41,586 nucleotides of DNA from an uncultured Prevotellaceae bacterium (lineage in GTDB: Bacteria > Bacteroidota > Bacteroidia > Bacteroidales > Bacteroidaceae), in contig CAMVJU010000012.1 of assembly GCA_947167935.1 (NCBI GenBank), positions 1 to 41,586 of the forward strand, given 5' to 3'. Positions 32,013-40,242 of the stretch are shown piece after piece. Position numbers and translations under genes: made by a program. The notes under the pieces were generated by a model. The model was not told where the DNA came from. It saw nothing but the letters and a program-made list of their open reading frames with translations, and searched no databases. Each line of letters starts with the position of its first letter. Within the stretch, counting starts at the first letter, position 1.

Positions 32013-35000
32013 TCCCCTCACCGTATATAGCGCCAGCGCAGGCAGCGGCAAAACCTTCACGCTGGCTGTAGAATACATTAAGCTGCTGGTGCGCAATCCA
32101 CAGAACTACAGGCAGATACTTGCCGTTACCTTCACCAACAAGGCTACGGAGGAGATGAAGATGCGCATCCTCACCCACCTCTACGGCATCTGGCGCAACG
32201 ACCCTGACTCGAAGAGCTACCTGAACAAGGTGTATGAAGGGCTGGGAAAGACGCTGTCGCAGCCGCAGATATGCGAACGGGCAGGGATAGCGCTGCACCT
32301 GCTGCTGCACAACTACAGCTACTTTCGCGTGGAGACCATCGACTCGTTCTTCCAGAGTGTGATGCGCAACCTGGCACGCGAGCTGAACCTCACCGCCAAC
32401 CTGCGCGTGGAGCTGAACGACAAACAGGTGGAGGAAGTGGCAGTCGACCAGCTCATCGACTCGCTGTCGGCCTCCGACCTGCTACTGCAATGGCTGATGA
32501 AGTATATCATGGACAACATCAGCGACGACCGCACTTGGAACGTCATCGGACAGATCAAGAAGTTCGGGCTCACCATCTTCCGCGACTTCTACAAGAAACA
32601 CCGCAAGGAGCTGCGCGAGCTGATGCACCGCAAGGACTTCTTCGAGCAGTATCAGCAGCAGCTGCGTGAAATCCGTCAGCGGGCCCTGCAGCGCATGAAG
32701 GGCATCGGCAACGAGTTCTTCCGCATAGTGGAAGAGGAGGGACTCAGCGTCGATGACTTCAGCTATGGCAAGACTGGCATCTACAGCTTCTTCAAAAAAC
32801 TGCAGAACGGCATTTTCGACGAGGGTATACTGACGCAACGCGTCACCAATTATCGCGGCAATCCTGATGCCTGGTACAAGAAAGGGAATGAGAAGCGCGA
32901 TCTTGTACGCCATCTGGCAGAGACATCGCTTGGCACCCTCTTGAACACCGCCTTCGAGGAGCAGTCCCGCCAATGGAAGCTCTACAAGAGCGCCGACCTC
33001 ACACTGGCTCATCTCTCGCAGTTGCGACTCCTGGGCAGCATCGAGCAGAAGGTGCGCCAGTTGAACGAAGAGCAGAACCGCTTCCTGCTGAGCGATACGC
33101 AGCAACTCCTACATGAGCTGATTGACGGCACCGACACGCCCTTCATCTTCGAGAAGATAGGCACGCAACTGGAACATATCATGATTGACGAGTTCCAGGA
33201 CACCAGCACCGTGCAATGGAAGAACTTCAAGGTGCTACTGCAGGAAACGATGAGCCGCAAGGACGCTGAGAACCTCATCGTAGGCGATGTGAAGCAGAGC
33301 ATCTACCGCTGGCGCAACGGCGATTGGCGACTGCTGGCCAACATCAAGGAGCAGTTTCCCAACGCCACGCAGATGGTGCACGTAGAGCCGCTAGACACCA
33401 ATTTCCGCTCCGACGCACACATCATCTTCTTCAACAACGCCTTCTTCAAGGAGGCTGCGAAGGCAGCAGAGGTGACGGCCTATGATGATGTGGAGCAGAA
33501 GATTGATGAGAAGACCAGCATGGGCGGTCACGTGAAGATCAGTCTGCTGCCCTCCGACGATTACGAACAGACGACGCTGCAGCTGCTGAGCCAGCAGGTG
33601 AAGGACTTGCTGGATCAGGGCAGAAAACCCAAGGACATCGCCATTCTGGTGCGTTCCAACGGCTACATTCCTATCATCGCACGCTACTTCATGGAGCAGC
33701 TTCCCGATGTGAAGGTGGTGAGCGACGAAGCCTTCCGCCTCGATGCCTCTACGGCGGTGATGACCATCGTGCAGGGCTTGCGACTCCTGGCTCATCCCGA
33801 CGATCCCATCGCACAGGCTTACCTGAGCATGAAGACGGGAAAGCCCCACGACGACATCCTCAACGCGATGGCCGAGCAGCAGCTCTGGCAACTGCCCCTC
33901 TACGAGCAGACCGAGGCGCTGTTCTCCCTTCTGAATGTTGACCGCATGGAGCAGCAGAGTGCCTACCTCTGCGCCTTCTACGATCAGGTAATGGCCTTTT
34001 CAGCTGACCGAGGCTCCGACACCGATGCCTTCCTCAGCGCGTGGGACGAGGATATCTGCGGGAAGACCATCCAGAGCCCTGAGGACGACGGCATCCGCAT
34101 CATCTCCATCCACAAGTCGAAGGGATTGGAGTTCCCCTGTGTGCTCATTCCCTTCTGCGACTGGCGCTTGGAGCAGAACGACGTGCTGTGGTGCACCCCT
34201 ACCGAGGAACCTTTCAACCAGCTGCCCCTGGCACCTATCAGCTACAGCCAGAGCGGTATGACGGGCACCATCTACGACAACGACTACAAGGAGGAGCACC
34301 AGCAGAACATCGTCGACAACCTCAACCTGCTCTACGTGGCTTTCACCCGTGCCGGCAGCGAACTCTATGTCTACGGTAAGCGCAAGGCTAGCGCCAATAT
34401 CCGCTCCGCCCTCATCGAGCAGGTACTGCCCGAGGTGGAGAAGCAACTCGACGATGTTGTGCTTGAAGGGAAAGAGGATGAGAAGGCGCCGTTGGTGTTT
34501 GAGTATGGAAAAAGGTGGATGGTGGATGGTGGAGTGTTAATGGAGAATACTCCAAGTTCAGACAATTCTCAATCCACCATCAACCATCAACCATCAACCC
34601 TCAACCATCAACCATCAACCCTCAACCATCAACCATCAACCCTCCACCATCAACCCTCCACCATCAACCCTCCACCATCCACCATCCACCATCAACCATC
34701 AACCATCAACAACCCCTTCCTCCAGCCCTCCACTCCGGTCAAGGTGGATATCGAGGCATTCCCCGTCAAGGCGAGCTTCAAGCAGAGCAACCAGAGCCGT
34801 GAGTTCCTCGGCAACGACTACGGCGAGGAGGACACCCAGCAGACCGAGTACATCAAGCTGGGCAACGTGCTGCACAGGGTGCTGGCCTCCATCAGCAGCA
34901 CCGACGACATCGACGATGCCCTCACGCAGATGGAGCAGGACGGCGTGCTCTTCGGCGAAGGCGAGCTGACACGCCAGCGCCTCACACAGCTGATACGCCG

Positions 35001-35295
35001 CAGGGTGGAGAGTCCCCGTGTGGCCGAGTGGTTTGAGCCGGGCCGCTGGCAGCTTTTCAACGAGTGTGCTATCCTGAGCATCGACCCTGAAAGTGGTCGT
35101 GTGATGAAACGCCGTCCAGACCGTGTGATGACCGCCGGCCAGCAGACCATCGTCGTAGACTTCAAGTTTGGCCACGACTGCACCGACTACCACGAGCAGG
35201 TGCAGCGCTATATGGGCCTGCTCAGCGACATGGGCCATCAGAACGTAAAGGGATACCTGTGGCTTGTCTACAAAAACGAAATCATTGAAGTATGA
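31945..35295 (+). CDS. addA: AddA-type UvrD helicase-nuclease
   Basis: This 1116-aa protein is a superfamily 1 helicase for processing double-strand breaks. Motifs in order: Walker A SASAGSGKTFTL, Ia LAVTFTNKATEEMK, II MIDEFQDTS, III VGDVKQSIYRWR, V ISIHKSKGLEFPCV and VI LLYVAFTRAGSELYVYG. A C-terminal RecB-like nuclease region follows (RRPDRVMTAGQQTIVVDFKFG). Two repeat elements are translated: the GC-rich palindrome at residues about 12-22, and a heptamer array coding for PSTINHQ repeats (34514-34723) in the linker before the nuclease. The only ATG near the frame start is 31945, upstream of the palindrome. It overlaps addB by 4 bases (ATGA). I assign addA from the domain set and the neighbouring AddB-like gene. 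Confidence 0.9.
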   Translation: MKDINSNTYQSPLPWGGEGGRLYPLTVYSASAGSGKTFTLAVEYIKLLVRNPQNYRQILAVTFTNKATEEMKMRILTHLYGIWRNDPDSKSYLNKVYEGLGKTLSQPQICERAGIALHLLLHNYSYFRVETIDSFFQSVMRNLARELNLTANLRVELNDKQVEEVAVDQLIDSLSASDLLLQWLMKYIMDNISDDRTWNVIGQIKKFGLTIFRDFYKKHRKELRELMHRKDFFEQYQQQLREIRQRALQRMKGIGNEFFRIVEEEGLSVDDFSYGKTGIYSFFKKLQNGIFDEGILTQRVTNYRGNPDAWYKKGNEKRDLVRHLAETSLGTLLNTAFEEQSRQWKLYKSADLTLAHLSQLRLLGSIEQKVRQLNEEQNRFLLSDTQQLLHELIDGTDTPFIFEKIGTQLEHIMIDEFQDTSTVQWKNFKVLLQETMSRKDAENLIVGDVKQSIYRWRNGDWRLLANIKEQFPNATQMVHVEPLDTNFRSDAHIIFFNNAFFKEAAKAAEVTAYDDVEQKIDEKTSMGGHVKISLLPSDDYEQTTLQLLSQQVKDLLDQGRKPKDIAILVRSNGYIPIIARYFMEQLPDVKVVSDEAFRLDASTAVMTIVQGLRLLAHPDDPIAQAYLSMKTGKPHDDILNAMAEQQLWQLPLYEQTEALFSLLNVDRMEQQSAYLCAFYDQVMAFSADRGSDTDAFLSAWDEDICGKTIQSPEDDGIRIISIHKSKGLEFPCVLIPFCDWRLEQNDVLWCTPTEEPFNQLPLAPISYSQSGMTGTIYDNDYKEEHQQNIVDNLNLLYVAFTRAGSELYVYGKRKASANIRSALIEQVLPEVEKQLDDVVLEGKEDEKAPLVFEYGKRWMVDGGVLMENTPSSDNSQSTINHQPSTLNHQPSTLNHQPSTLHHQPSTINPPPSTIHHQPSTINNPFLQPSTPVKVDIEAFPVKASFKQSNQSREFLGNDYGEEDTQQTEYIKLGNVLHRVLASISSTDDIDDALTQMEQDGVLFGEGELTRQRLTQLIRRRVESPRVAEWFEPGRWQLFNECAILSIDPESGRVMKRRPDRVMTAGQQTIVVDFKFGHDCTDYHEQVQRYMGLLSDMGHQNVKGYLWLVYKNEIIEV
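34514..34723 (+). repeat. CCATCAA/CCATCCA heptamer arrays, inverted pair, inside addA
   Basis: A short GGTGGAT array (34514-34534) coding for RWMVDGGV is followed, after a 40-base loop, by a long array of CCATCAA, CCCTCAA and CCATCCA heptamers coding for seven imperfect 7-aa PSTINHQ units. The arms are complementary. The array falls between helicase and nuclease domains. Confidence 0.9.
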
Positions 35296-38200
35296 AGACC
35301 TTCCTGGAATATGTGGCTGAGGATATCCTCAGCAAATACGGCACCAACCTGTCGCACCTCACTATCGTCTTTCCCAACAAGCGTGCCTCGCTCTTCCTCA
35401 ACGAGCATCTGGTGCGTCTGGCCGGCAAGCCCATCTGGAGCCCTGCCTATACCACCATCAGCGACCTGTTCCGCAAATTCTCCAAGCGGCGTGTGGCAGA
35501 TCCTATCAAGCTGGTTTGCGAGTTGCACAAGTCGTTCACAGCGCAGACGGGCATCGACGAGACGCTGGATCATTTCTACGGCTGGGGACAGTTGCTGCTG
35601 GCCGATTTCGACGACATCGACAAGCAGCTGGCAGATGCCGACAAGGTGCTGGCCAACATCACCGACCTGCATGAGTTGGACGACAGCAGTTTCCTTACCG
35701 ATGAGCAGCGTGAGGTGCTGCACCGTTTCTTCAGCAACTTCACCGAAGACCACAACAGCGAGCTGCGCCAACGCTTCCTTCGCCTCTGGTCGAAGCTGAA
35801 CGCCATCTACCACGACTTCAACGACCGCCTCGCCTCCCAAAATCTTGCCTACGAGGGTACACTCTATCGCGAAGTGGTAAGTATGCTCACAGATAGCACA
35901 GATTCCACAGATGAGTCCAATTCTCAATCTGTGGAATCTCATGAATCTGTGAGAATTTTCCTCTTCATCGGCTTCAACGTCCTGCTGCGTGTGGAGCAAC
36001 AGCTCTTTACGATTCTGAAGAAGGCAGGAAAAGCCCGCTTCTACTGGGACTTCGACGACTACTACATGCCACACAAATCTCAAAAAAATTCTTCATTCTT
36101 CATTCTTCATTCTTCATTTCAACATGATGCTGGCCATTTCATCAGCCAGTATTTGGAAGACTTCCCCAACGAGCTGGACATCCGCGACGAAGGCATCTAT
36201 CACAACTTTGCCCGCAAGAAGCAGCTGCGCTTCGCCTCTGCCTCGACGGAGAACATCCAGGCGCGCTATGCCGCCACATGGCTCAGAGAGAACAAGCAGC
36301 GCATCGACGACGGACGCGATACTGCCATCGTGCTATGCAATGAAGGCCTGCTGCCCACCATCATCCATTGTCTGCCTACAGAGGTCAGCGATGTCAACGT
36401 CACCACGGGCTATCCCCTGTCGCAGTCGCCGATAGCCTCACTCATCAACATGCTCATCGCCCTACGCCGCGACGGCTATTCTCCTGCCACCCAAAAGACA
36501 AAAGGAAAAAAGCCAGCCGTCGACACCTTCCGCCTCCGTCAGGTCAGGGCCCTGCTGCGCCATCCCTACATCGTTGCCGCCACCCCGCAGGCTACTGCGC
36601 TGATGAAGCAGCTGGCCGAAGAGAAGAACTTCCACCCCACCCTGCAGCAGCTATCCGTCGACCCCTTCACCACGATGCTCTTCCGTCCGCTGCAGCCCCT
36701 CTATCAGAATGAGGAGATGCTCGTGTGGCTCTGCGATGTGGTGAAAGCGATTGCGGCCCATGAGGCCAATGAGGCCAATGAGTCCCATGAGGCCCATGAA
36801 TCCACCCTCGCCTCCTTCAAGGCCGAGACTCTTTTCCGCACCTTCACCCTGCTCAACCGATTGCTGAACCTTTCGCGCGACGGCGACCTGCAGACCGACA
36901 TCACCACCCTGGGACGCCTCATCACCCAGCTGATGCAGACCACCACGGTGCCCTTCCACGGCGAGCCCGCCGAGGGCCTGCAGGTGATGGGAATCCTAGA
37001 GACGCGCAACCTCGACTTCCGCCATCTGCTCATCCTCTCGGCACAGGAGGGCAACATGCCGCGAGGCGCCAGCGACACCTCGTTCATCCCCTACAGCCTG
37101 CGCCGTGCCTACGGTCTCACCACGCCTGAGCACAAGGTGGCCATCTACAGCTACTATTTCCATCGCCTGCTGCAGCGTGCCGACGACGTCACCATCGTCT
37201 ACAACAACTCTACCAACGAGGGCCAGAAAGGCGAGATGAGCCGTTTCCTGCTGCAGCTCATGGTGGAGTTTCCCCACCCCATCACCAAGCTCACCCTGCA
37301 GGGATACATGAGCCACCAGCAGCGCGAGCCGAAGCCCGTGCCCAACAACTTCCCCAAAAGTATCACACCTCACACCTCTCACCTCTCACCTCAAAAATCT
37401 CATCCCTACCTCCTCTCACCCAGCGCCATCAACCGCTACATGCGCTGTCAGCTGCTGTTTCATTACTATTATGTCTGCAACCTGCGAGAGTTGGACGATC
37501 CTGATGACGACACCATCGACAACCGCACCTTCGGCACCGTCTTCCACGAGGCGGCCCATATCCTCTATAGCCGCATGAAGGCGAAGAGTCCCCACATCAT
37601 GGCTGCCGACATCGACGACCTGCTGAAGACACCCGCCCGCATCGAGCTCGCCGTAGACGAAGCCTTCTCCTCTGTCCTCTATCCTCAGTCCTCCTCTCAC
37701 CCCTCCCTAGGCGGCCTTGCCCTCATCAACCGCCAGGTCATCATCCACTACCTGCGCCAGCTGCTCATCCTCGACCGCCAGCTCGCGCCCTTCACCATCC
37801 TCGCGCTGGAGGGTGATGTCAGCATGCCTCTCACCTCTCACCCCTCACCTCACAACTCTATAAACATCGGTGGCCGTGTCGACCGCATCGATATGGTGAC
37901 CGATGCCGAGGGCCGCGACCACATCCGCGTCATCGACTACAAGACTGGTGCCTCCCGTCTCAAGTCGCTGGCTAACGTCGACGCCGTGTTCAGCCCAGAG
38001 AGCTTGAAAGACCATTCCGACTACTATCTGCAAGCCATGCTCTATTCAATCATTGTGGCTAAGGATCATCCCAACACGCCCGTCTCGCCCGCCCTACTCT
38101 TCATCCAGCACGCCGGCGCCGAGGGCTACGACCCCATCCTTCAGTTTGGACGAGAGCCCATCAACGACATCCGCGACCACGCCGAGCGATTCACCGAGCT

Positions 38201-38309
38201 GCTTGACGACACCATCAGCCAGATGCTCAATCCCGACATTCCCCTGCAGCCTACAGAAGACCGCGACCGCTGCGCCAACTGTCCCTACCGACAGCTTTGC
38301 TACGGCTAA
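35292..38309 (+). CDS. addB: AddB-type PD-(D/E)XK nuclease subunit
   Basis: This 1005-aa protein is the partner of the upstream helicase. The N-terminal inactive-helicase-like part starts LTIVFPNKRASLFLNEHL. The C-terminal PD-(D/E)XK nuclease has SPSAINRYMRCQLLF, FGTVFHEAAH, the catalytic GGRVDRIDMV...HIRVIDYKTG, and a terminal Cys cluster CANCPYRQLC. With the Cys in MRCQ this matches the AddB iron-sulphur site. At least five short-word insertions interrupt it in frame (see the repeat entries at 35886, 36089, 36756, 37364 and 37827), all in apparent linkers between conserved blocks. The start overlaps the addA stop (ATGA). Confidence 0.9.
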   Translation: MKTFLEYVAEDILSKYGTNLSHLTIVFPNKRASLFLNEHLVRLAGKPIWSPAYTTISDLFRKFSKRRVADPIKLVCELHKSFTAQTGIDETLDHFYGWGQLLLADFDDIDKQLADADKVLANITDLHELDDSSFLTDEQREVLHRFFSNFTEDHNSELRQRFLRLWSKLNAIYHDFNDRLASQNLAYEGTLYREVVSMLTDSTDSTDESNSQSVESHESVRIFLFIGFNVLLRVEQQLFTILKKAGKARFYWDFDDYYMPHKSQKNSSFFILHSSFQHDAGHFISQYLEDFPNELDIRDEGIYHNFARKKQLRFASASTENIQARYAATWLRENKQRIDDGRDTAIVLCNEGLLPTIIHCLPTEVSDVNVTTGYPLSQSPIASLINMLIALRRDGYSPATQKTKGKKPAVDTFRLRQVRALLRHPYIVAATPQATALMKQLAEEKNFHPTLQQLSVDPFTTMLFRPLQPLYQNEEMLVWLCDVVKAIAAHEANEANESHEAHESTLASFKAETLFRTFTLLNRLLNLSRDGDLQTDITTLGRLITQLMQTTTVPFHGEPAEGLQVMGILETRNLDFRHLLILSAQEGNMPRGASDTSFIPYSLRRAYGLTTPEHKVAIYSYYFHRLLQRADDVTIVYNNSTNEGQKGEMSRFLLQLMVEFPHPITKLTLQGYMSHQQREPKPVPNNFPKSITPHTSHLSPQKSHPYLLSPSAINRYMRCQLLFHYYYVCNLRELDDPDDDTIDNRTFGTVFHEAAHILYSRMKAKSPHIMAADIDDLLKTPARIELAVDEAFSSVLYPQSSSHPSLGGLALINRQVIIHYLRQLLILDRQLAPFTILALEGDVSMPLTSHPSPHNSINIGGRVDRIDMVTDAEGRDHIRVIDYKTGASRLKSLANVDAVFSPESLKDHSDYYLQAMLYSIIVAKDHPNTPVSPALLFIQHAGAEGYDPILQFGREPINDIRDHAERFTELLDDTISQMLNPDIPLQPTEDRDRCANCPYRQLCYG
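35886..35953 (+). repeat. Imperfect 30-bp hairpin inside addB
   Basis: CTCACAGAT...GATTCCACAGAT-GAG (35886-35915) is mirrored at about 35924-35953 with a 5-8 base loop. It is translated as TDSTDSTDESNSQSVESHES. Confidence 0.8.
36089..36120 (+). repeat. TTCATTC heptamer array inside addB
   Basis: Four to five TTCTTCA/TTCATTC heptamers encode NSSFFILHSSF. The same word array occurs in the exported-protein gene at 40077-40111. Confidence 0.85.
36756..36803 (+). repeat. GAGGCCAAT 9-bp array inside addB
   Basis: Five 9-bp words (CATGAGGCC, AATGAGGCC, AATGAGTCC and variants) encode AHEANEANESHEAHES, a charged linker. Confidence 0.8.
37364..37392 (+). repeat. TCTCACC heptamer array inside addB
   Basis: CACACCTCACACC then TCTCACC words encode [10 protein letters not shown] just before the nuclease domain. 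This is the complement of the linker repeat in the ABC ATPase gene. Confidence 0.8.
37827..37855 (+). repeat. TCTCACC/CCTCACC array inside addB nuclease domain
   Basis: CCTCTCACCTCTCACCCC-type words encode PLTSHPSPHNS between two strands of the nuclease, just before the GGRVDRID motif. A looser CCTCTCACCCCTCC stretch lies at 37668-37711. Confidence 0.75.
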
Positions 38310-38367
38310 CATCAGGCACTTAGTGTTTTTTAAGAAATCAGATGCCTGCCGTTCCGAAGATTATTCG

Positions 38368-38375
38368 TAATTTTG
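38368..38375 (+). promoter_or_regulatory. -7 box of the 17-aa-repeat protein gene
   Basis: TAATTTTG, 25 bases before the ATG at 38401; the -33 region is weak. Confidence 0.55.
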
Positions 38376-38400
38376 CAGCAGAAACCAATCCATTGCCATC

Positions 38401-38811
38401 ATGAAGAAACTATTCCTTATCCTTTGCCTGCTGCTGGCCTGCATGACGCTGCCGGCACAGACCATGCAAGACAGCAACTACCGCACCATCGGCTACGTGA
38501 AGAGCGACGGCACCGTGCAGGACAGCAACTACCGCACCATCGGCCACATCAAGAGCGACGGCACCATACAGGACGGCAACTACCGCACCGTGGGACACCT
38601 CAAGGACGACGGCTCCATACAGGACTCGAACTATCGCACCGTGGGGCACTTCAAGAGCGACGGCACCGTGCAGGACTCCAACTACCGCACCGTGGGACAC
38701 ATCAAGAGCGACGGCACCGTGCAGGACTCCAACTATCACACCGTGGGGCACGTCAAGGACGTGAAGGCCTCCTATGCCGCCGTGCTGTTCTTCTTTAACC
38801 TGCTACAGTAA
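38401..38811 (+). CDS. Exported 17-aa-repeat protein (beta-flower-like)
   Basis: This 136-aa protein has a signal peptide (KKLFLILCLLLACMTLPAQ) and six tandem 17-residue repeats of the form DSNYRTVGHIKSDGTVQ, then a short hydrophobic C terminus (AAVLFFFNLL). The short Asp-Gly-containing repeats would form small two-stranded units, as in the proteins annotated as five-fold beta-flower; that family label is from memory. The repeats are near identical at DNA level, so the copy number could vary by slippage. The next gene overlaps its 3' end. Confidence 0.85.
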   Translation: MKKLFLILCLLLACMTLPAQTMQDSNYRTIGYVKSDGTVQDSNYRTIGHIKSDGTIQDGNYRTVGHLKDDGSIQDSNYRTVGHFKSDGTVQDSNYRTVGHIKSDGTVQDSNYHTVGHVKDVKASYAAVLFFFNLLQ

Positions 38812-40219
38812 GCATTTGGTGAAGAGTCAACTGAACACCAAGACACAAAGACACAAAGGGTTGCACATAGAGCGTCTATTCTTTGTGTCTTTGTGTCTTT
38901 GTATTTCATGGAACAGGCTCAGCGCCCAGATTATTACTGTACTCGATGCAGTGACGCATCAGCCTGTGGCACATGCCTCGCTCTACACCAAGGAGGACGG
39001 CCGTTTCCACTCCTGCGTGAGCAACGAGCAGGGCGTGGCGCATATCACCTTCCAATGGCAACGCCTCACCGTCAGCCACCTGAACTACGAGCAGCGTGTG
39101 CTGCGCTCTCCATCCACCATCAACCATCCACCATCCACCATCCACCATCCACCATCAACCATCCACCATCCACCATCCACCATCAACCATCCACCATCCA
39201 CCATCAACCATCCACCATCCACCATCACCCCCGACACCATCTTCCTGCAGCCGCGCTATCGCGACGTAGGTCAGGTGGTGGTGACCAACCGCGAGCCTGA
39301 ATGGATTCGCCGCTGTCTGAAGCGGGTGGTCAAGCAGAAGGAGACCCTCTACTACGGCCATGAGGGCTATGAGCGGTTTGAGTACCACACGCAGAGCCTC
39401 GGCACCAACAGCATCTACCGCATGACGCTCACAGGCCTGCTGCGCCACAAGAGCCCCACCTGCAAGCACTATGCCATGCAGCCCGATACGGCCCGCATCG
39501 TAGCTGCCGACAGCACCCGCCTGACCGACACCAGCAACCTGCGCCGAATGCTCTACGAGGATTTCATTGCAGACCTCGACAACGGCTTCATCCGCCACCA
39601 TCGCTTCTACGCCAACTATGAATACCGCGGACAAAGCCCTGACGAGATAGAGCTGCGCTTCCGCTCGCCGAAGAACGCCGACGACCACGGCACGCTGGTC
39701 ATCGACACCCTGCGCTGCACCATCGTCAAGGCCTATCGGCACACAGGCACGAAGACCAACCGCCAGGAGCGCATCGACGCGCTGATGTACCGCATGGCGC
39801 AGGTCTTCGGCTATCGCATCGACACCTTCATCCGCGACTACCGCGTCAGCTACGCCTATCGCGCCGACGGCACCCTCTACCCCGCCGAAGTGAGCTACAA
39901 GCTGGTCTACGGAGGCCGCGACGGCGACTACGACAAGACGAAGGAGGAGTTCAGCGAGCAGACAGGCGGCGGCTTCCCCAACATGGAGGCAACGCTTGTT
40001 TTAAATGAAGAATATAGAATGAAGAATGAAGAATTTCCTTCTGGAGTTCCCACCGGTGGAGGAATAGCGGTAGCAGATTCTTCATTCTTCATTCTTCACT
40101 CTTCATTTATTGACCTTCCCCCCTCCTGGTACATTAAATACAACACCGATGCCGACCGGCAGAAAGAGATAGAGCTGTCCTCGCTACCTGCCGTGTTCAG
40201 CATCTACGAAGATGATTGA
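38774..40219 (+). CDS. Exported carboxypeptidase-regulatory-like protein with repeat insertions
   Basis: The 481-codon frame encodes an exported protein. Its mature part starts IITVLDAVTHQPVAHASLYTK, a carboxypeptidase-regulatory-like (CarboxypepD_reg) beta domain, followed by VGQVVVTNREPEWI and a DUF5686-like middle with alternating Tyr/Arg strands. Three repeat elements are translated. ACACAAAG octamers form the stem whose second arm encodes the signal core LFFVSLCLCIS. CCATCCA heptamers encode PSTINHP units after the first domain. TTCATTC words near the C terminus encode NEEYRMKNEEF and SSFFILHSSF. The start is uncertain: ATG 38774 (overlapping the upstream gene), GTG 38819 or TTG 38861; the last two give a more normal signal peptide. 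Function unknown. Confidence 0.75.
   Translation: MPPCCSSLTCYSKHLVKSQLNTKTQRHKGLHIERLFFVSLCLCISWNRLSAQIITVLDAVTHQPVAHASLYTKEDGRFHSCVSNEQGVAHITFQWQRLTVSHLNYEQRVLRSPSTINHPPSTIHHPPSTIHHPPSTINHPPSTINHPPSTITPDTIFLQPRYRDVGQVVVTNREPEWIRRCLKRVVKQKETLYYGHEGYERFEYHTQSLGTNSIYRMTLTGLLRHKSPTCKHYAMQPDTARIVAADSTRLTDTSNLRRMLYEDFIADLDNGFIRHHRFYANYEYRGQSPDEIELRFRSPKNADDHGTLVIDTLRCTIVKAYRHTGTKTNRQERIDALMYRMAQVFGYRIDTFIRDYRVSYAYRADGTLYPAEVSYKLVYGGRDGDYDKTKEEFSEQTGGGFPNMEATLVLNEEYRMKNEEFPSGVPTGGGIAVADSSFFILHSSFIDLPPSWYIKYNTDADRQKEIELSSLPAVFSIYEDD
38841..38898 (+). repeat. ACACAAAG octamer inverted repeat encoding a signal peptide
   Basis: AGACACAAAGACACAAAG (38841-38858) pairs perfectly over 18 bp with 38881-38898, loop 22 bases. 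The first arm reads TQRHKG, the second FFVSLCLC. Confidence 0.9.
39110..39229 (+). repeat. CCATCCA/CCATCAA heptamer array (about 17 words)
   Basis: Seventeen near-perfect heptamers encode five to six PSTI(N/H)HP units. It is nearly the same array as in addA at 34580-34723, about 4.4 kb away. Confidence 0.95.
40003..40111 (+). repeat. GAATGAA/TTCATTC inverted arrays
   Basis: A 33-bp left arm (40003-40036) and its near-complement (40077-40111) enclose a 40-base loop containing CCACCGGTGG. In the left arm one GAATGAAGA is GAATATAGA, removing the only in-frame TGA. Confidence 0.9.
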
Positions 40220-40242
40220 CCATTGAACATTGACCATTGAAA

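Noticed and set aside
38839..38905. Intrinsic terminator after the 17-aa-repeat gene
   Set aside because: The 18-bp stem has a 22-base loop, lacks a downstream T run and its second arm encodes a plausible signal peptide, so it fits the short-word element family better.
34580..39229. CRISPR array at the CCATCCA repeats
   Set aside because: The arrays are contiguous 7-bp words without unique spacers of constant length, and no cas genes are present.
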